A model generated the notes under the pieces. That model saw only the letters and a program-made list of their open reading frames with translations, was not told where the DNA came from and ran no database searches. Source: an uncultured Taibaiella sp. (GTDB lineage: Bacteria > Bacteroidota > Bacteroidia > Chitinophagales > Chitinophagaceae). From it: a DNA stretch of 7,296 bases. The stretch's first letter is position 1; each line of letters opens with the position of its first letter. The position numbers were made by a program, and so were the translations under genes. The DNA lies in NCBI GenBank assembly GCA_946886975.1, contig CAMPJV010000127.1, forward strand, positions 1 to 7,296. Reading direction: 5' to 3'. Shown one piece after another: positions 6,451-7,296 of this stretch.

Positions 6451-7230
6451 CTATTCAAAGAAAAGAGTTGTTAAGCCTATTCCAACTCCGAGCATTATAG
6501 CTATGGTTTTTTGCCATGTCAGCATGTGCTGCCTTGTGCCGCTTTCAAAGAATATCGTCGTAGATATGTGAATGAAGGCGCCAGCTACTATAGGTATAAC
6601 CCATTTAACCAGCTCGCTCATCACGAAATAGCGGACGCTAAAGTAGGAGGCAAGTAATGAGGCGAGTGGCGTGATGAGAGCAAAGATGAAGAGCACCCAA
6701 AAGGCCTTGGTTCTGCCTTTTACTGTAAGAACCAGGGAAGTAAGCAACATGGCCTCGGGCAACTTGTGGGCGGCTACTGCTAAATAGAGCGATGATTCCG
6801 TGGCTTCCATGCGGTAGTTGAAGCCAAGGGGCAAGCCTTCCATAAAGGCGTGCAGGGATAGCCCGAGGATAATAGACACCAGCGGTATGGCGTGAAGATG
6901 GCCAGGCTGATGATGGTGATGGTCATGTGGATGATGATGCTGGTGTCCGTGGTCGGTAGTCTCCACGTGGGCATGGCCGTGCTCCACACCATGCGTGATG
7001 CGCTGGATAAGCAGCTGAATGAAGAACCCGACAAGGACAAAGAGGCCGGCTGCATGGCCCCGTTCTTCGAATGTTTCCGGCAATAAATGGAGCAGCGTGA
7101 TGCTTAGCAGAAAGGAGCCGGAGAAGGCAAGGAGGTAGTTTGTTCTTTTGTCGTTGATGCCTTTGAGCCAAAGTGGGGCACTGCCACCTATAAGTGTAAC
7201 GATGAACAGCAGCAGATTATATACATTCAT
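6451..7230 (-). CDS. ZIP-family divalent metal transporter
   Basis: This 259-residue inner-membrane protein belongs to the ZIP family, which brings zinc or other divalent metals (iron, manganese) into the cytoplasm. Hydrophobic segments run near 4-22, 32-50, 60-77, 115-137, 146-170, 177-196, 208-228 and 241-258, which fits the eight of the family. The metal-site helices are clear: HAFMEG (127-132) in TM4 and HKLPEA (155-160) in TM5, with further His at 48 and 221. Between TM3 and TM4 is a loop with 16 His in residues 80-113, the His-rich cytoplasmic loop common in ZIPs and thought to bind or sense metal. It is the first gene of a two-gene - strand unit with the TraB/GumN protein 15 bp downstream. 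The start at 7230 precedes the first membrane segment and no better one is seen. Metal preference cannot be read from the sequence; zinc is the default guess. Confidence 0.92.
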   Translation of the reverse strand: MNVYNLLLFIVTLIGGSAPLWLKGINDKRTNYLLAFSGSFLLSITLLHLLPETFEERGHAAGLFVLVGFFIQLLIQRITHGVEHGHAHVETTDHGHQHHHPHDHHHHQPGHLHAIPLVSIILGLSLHAFMEGLPLGFNYRMEATESSLYLAVAAHKLPEAMLLTSLVLTVKGRTKAFWVLFIFALITPLASLLASYFSVRYFVMSELVKWVIPIVAGAFIHISTTIFFESGTRQHMLTWQKTIAIMLGVGIGLTTLFFE

Positions 7231-7261
7231 TCAGATCTATTGAGCATTCCAGTCTGGGCGG

Positions 7262-7289
7262 TAAATGTAAAACCATTTTGTTAATCAAT
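7262..7289 (-). promoter_or_regulatory. Possible promoter for the ZIP-TraB operon
   Basis: Read on the - strand, TACATTTA (7269-7262) matches the Bacteroidota -7 element TAnnTTTG except in its last base. ATTG (7289-7286) lies 16 bases upstream as a weak -33 element, slightly closer than usual. The position, about 32 bases before the ZIP start, is reasonable. No zinc-regulator operator palindrome could be recognised in the 66 bases available before the right edge. Confidence 0.25.
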
Positions 7290-7296
7290 GCTAAAG

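Noticed and set aside
6892..7086. Open frame on the + strand across the ZIP His-rich loop, rich in Met and Val.
   Set aside because: It is the antisense reading of His codons (ATG/GTG repeats), not a gene.
7268..7281. AAAA-TGG-TTTT symmetry upstream of the ZIP gene, considered as a zinc-regulator operator.
   Set aside because: Only four A/T bases pair on each side and the flanks are not symmetrical.

Overview
The window looks like a piece of a Bacteroidota chromosome of moderate GC content. The evidence is two exported proteins whose signal peptides end in the Ala-Gln-Gln pattern common in that phylum, a 7TM-DISM sensor kinase with the HEINNP-type phosphoacceptor helix, a small receiver of the type with a Ser-Ser-Ser in place of the usual Thr, and mostly weak or absent Shine-Dalgarno sequences. 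A Chitinophagaceae- or Cytophagales-like host is a guess from general style only. There are no RNA genes, CRISPR arrays, insertion sequences or long repeats.

Positions 1-5547 hold five genes on the + strand. The first is the end of a nitroreductase-fold protein (cut by the left edge), possibly the C-terminal half of an Rv1355c-like ThiF/nitroreductase fusion. A GNAT-fold acyltransferase of unknown substrate follows after 25 bp. After an 88-bp AT-rich gap come three signalling genes packed with 12-bp and 2-bp gaps: a membrane 7TM-DISM histidine kinase with an exported N-terminal sensor domain, a soluble protein with an N-terminal receiver followed by a second histidine kinase core, and a stand-alone CheY-like receiver. 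Together the three could form a His-Asp-His-Asp relay with no DNA-binding output in view.

Positions 5548-7230 hold two genes on the - strand: a ZIP-family metal transporter with a His-rich loop, followed 15 bp downstream by a secreted TraB/GumN-family protein carrying the two GxxH motifs of putative metal-dependent proteases. They look like a small metal-related operon. It converges on the signalling operon with no intergenic base, and one palindrome, TGATCA, provides both stop codons.

The most interesting idea is that the acyltransferase and nitroreductase-fold enzymes make or modify a small molecule that the adjacent 7TM-DISM kinase senses. This is an inference from gene order and fold resemblance; nothing in the sequence proves it.
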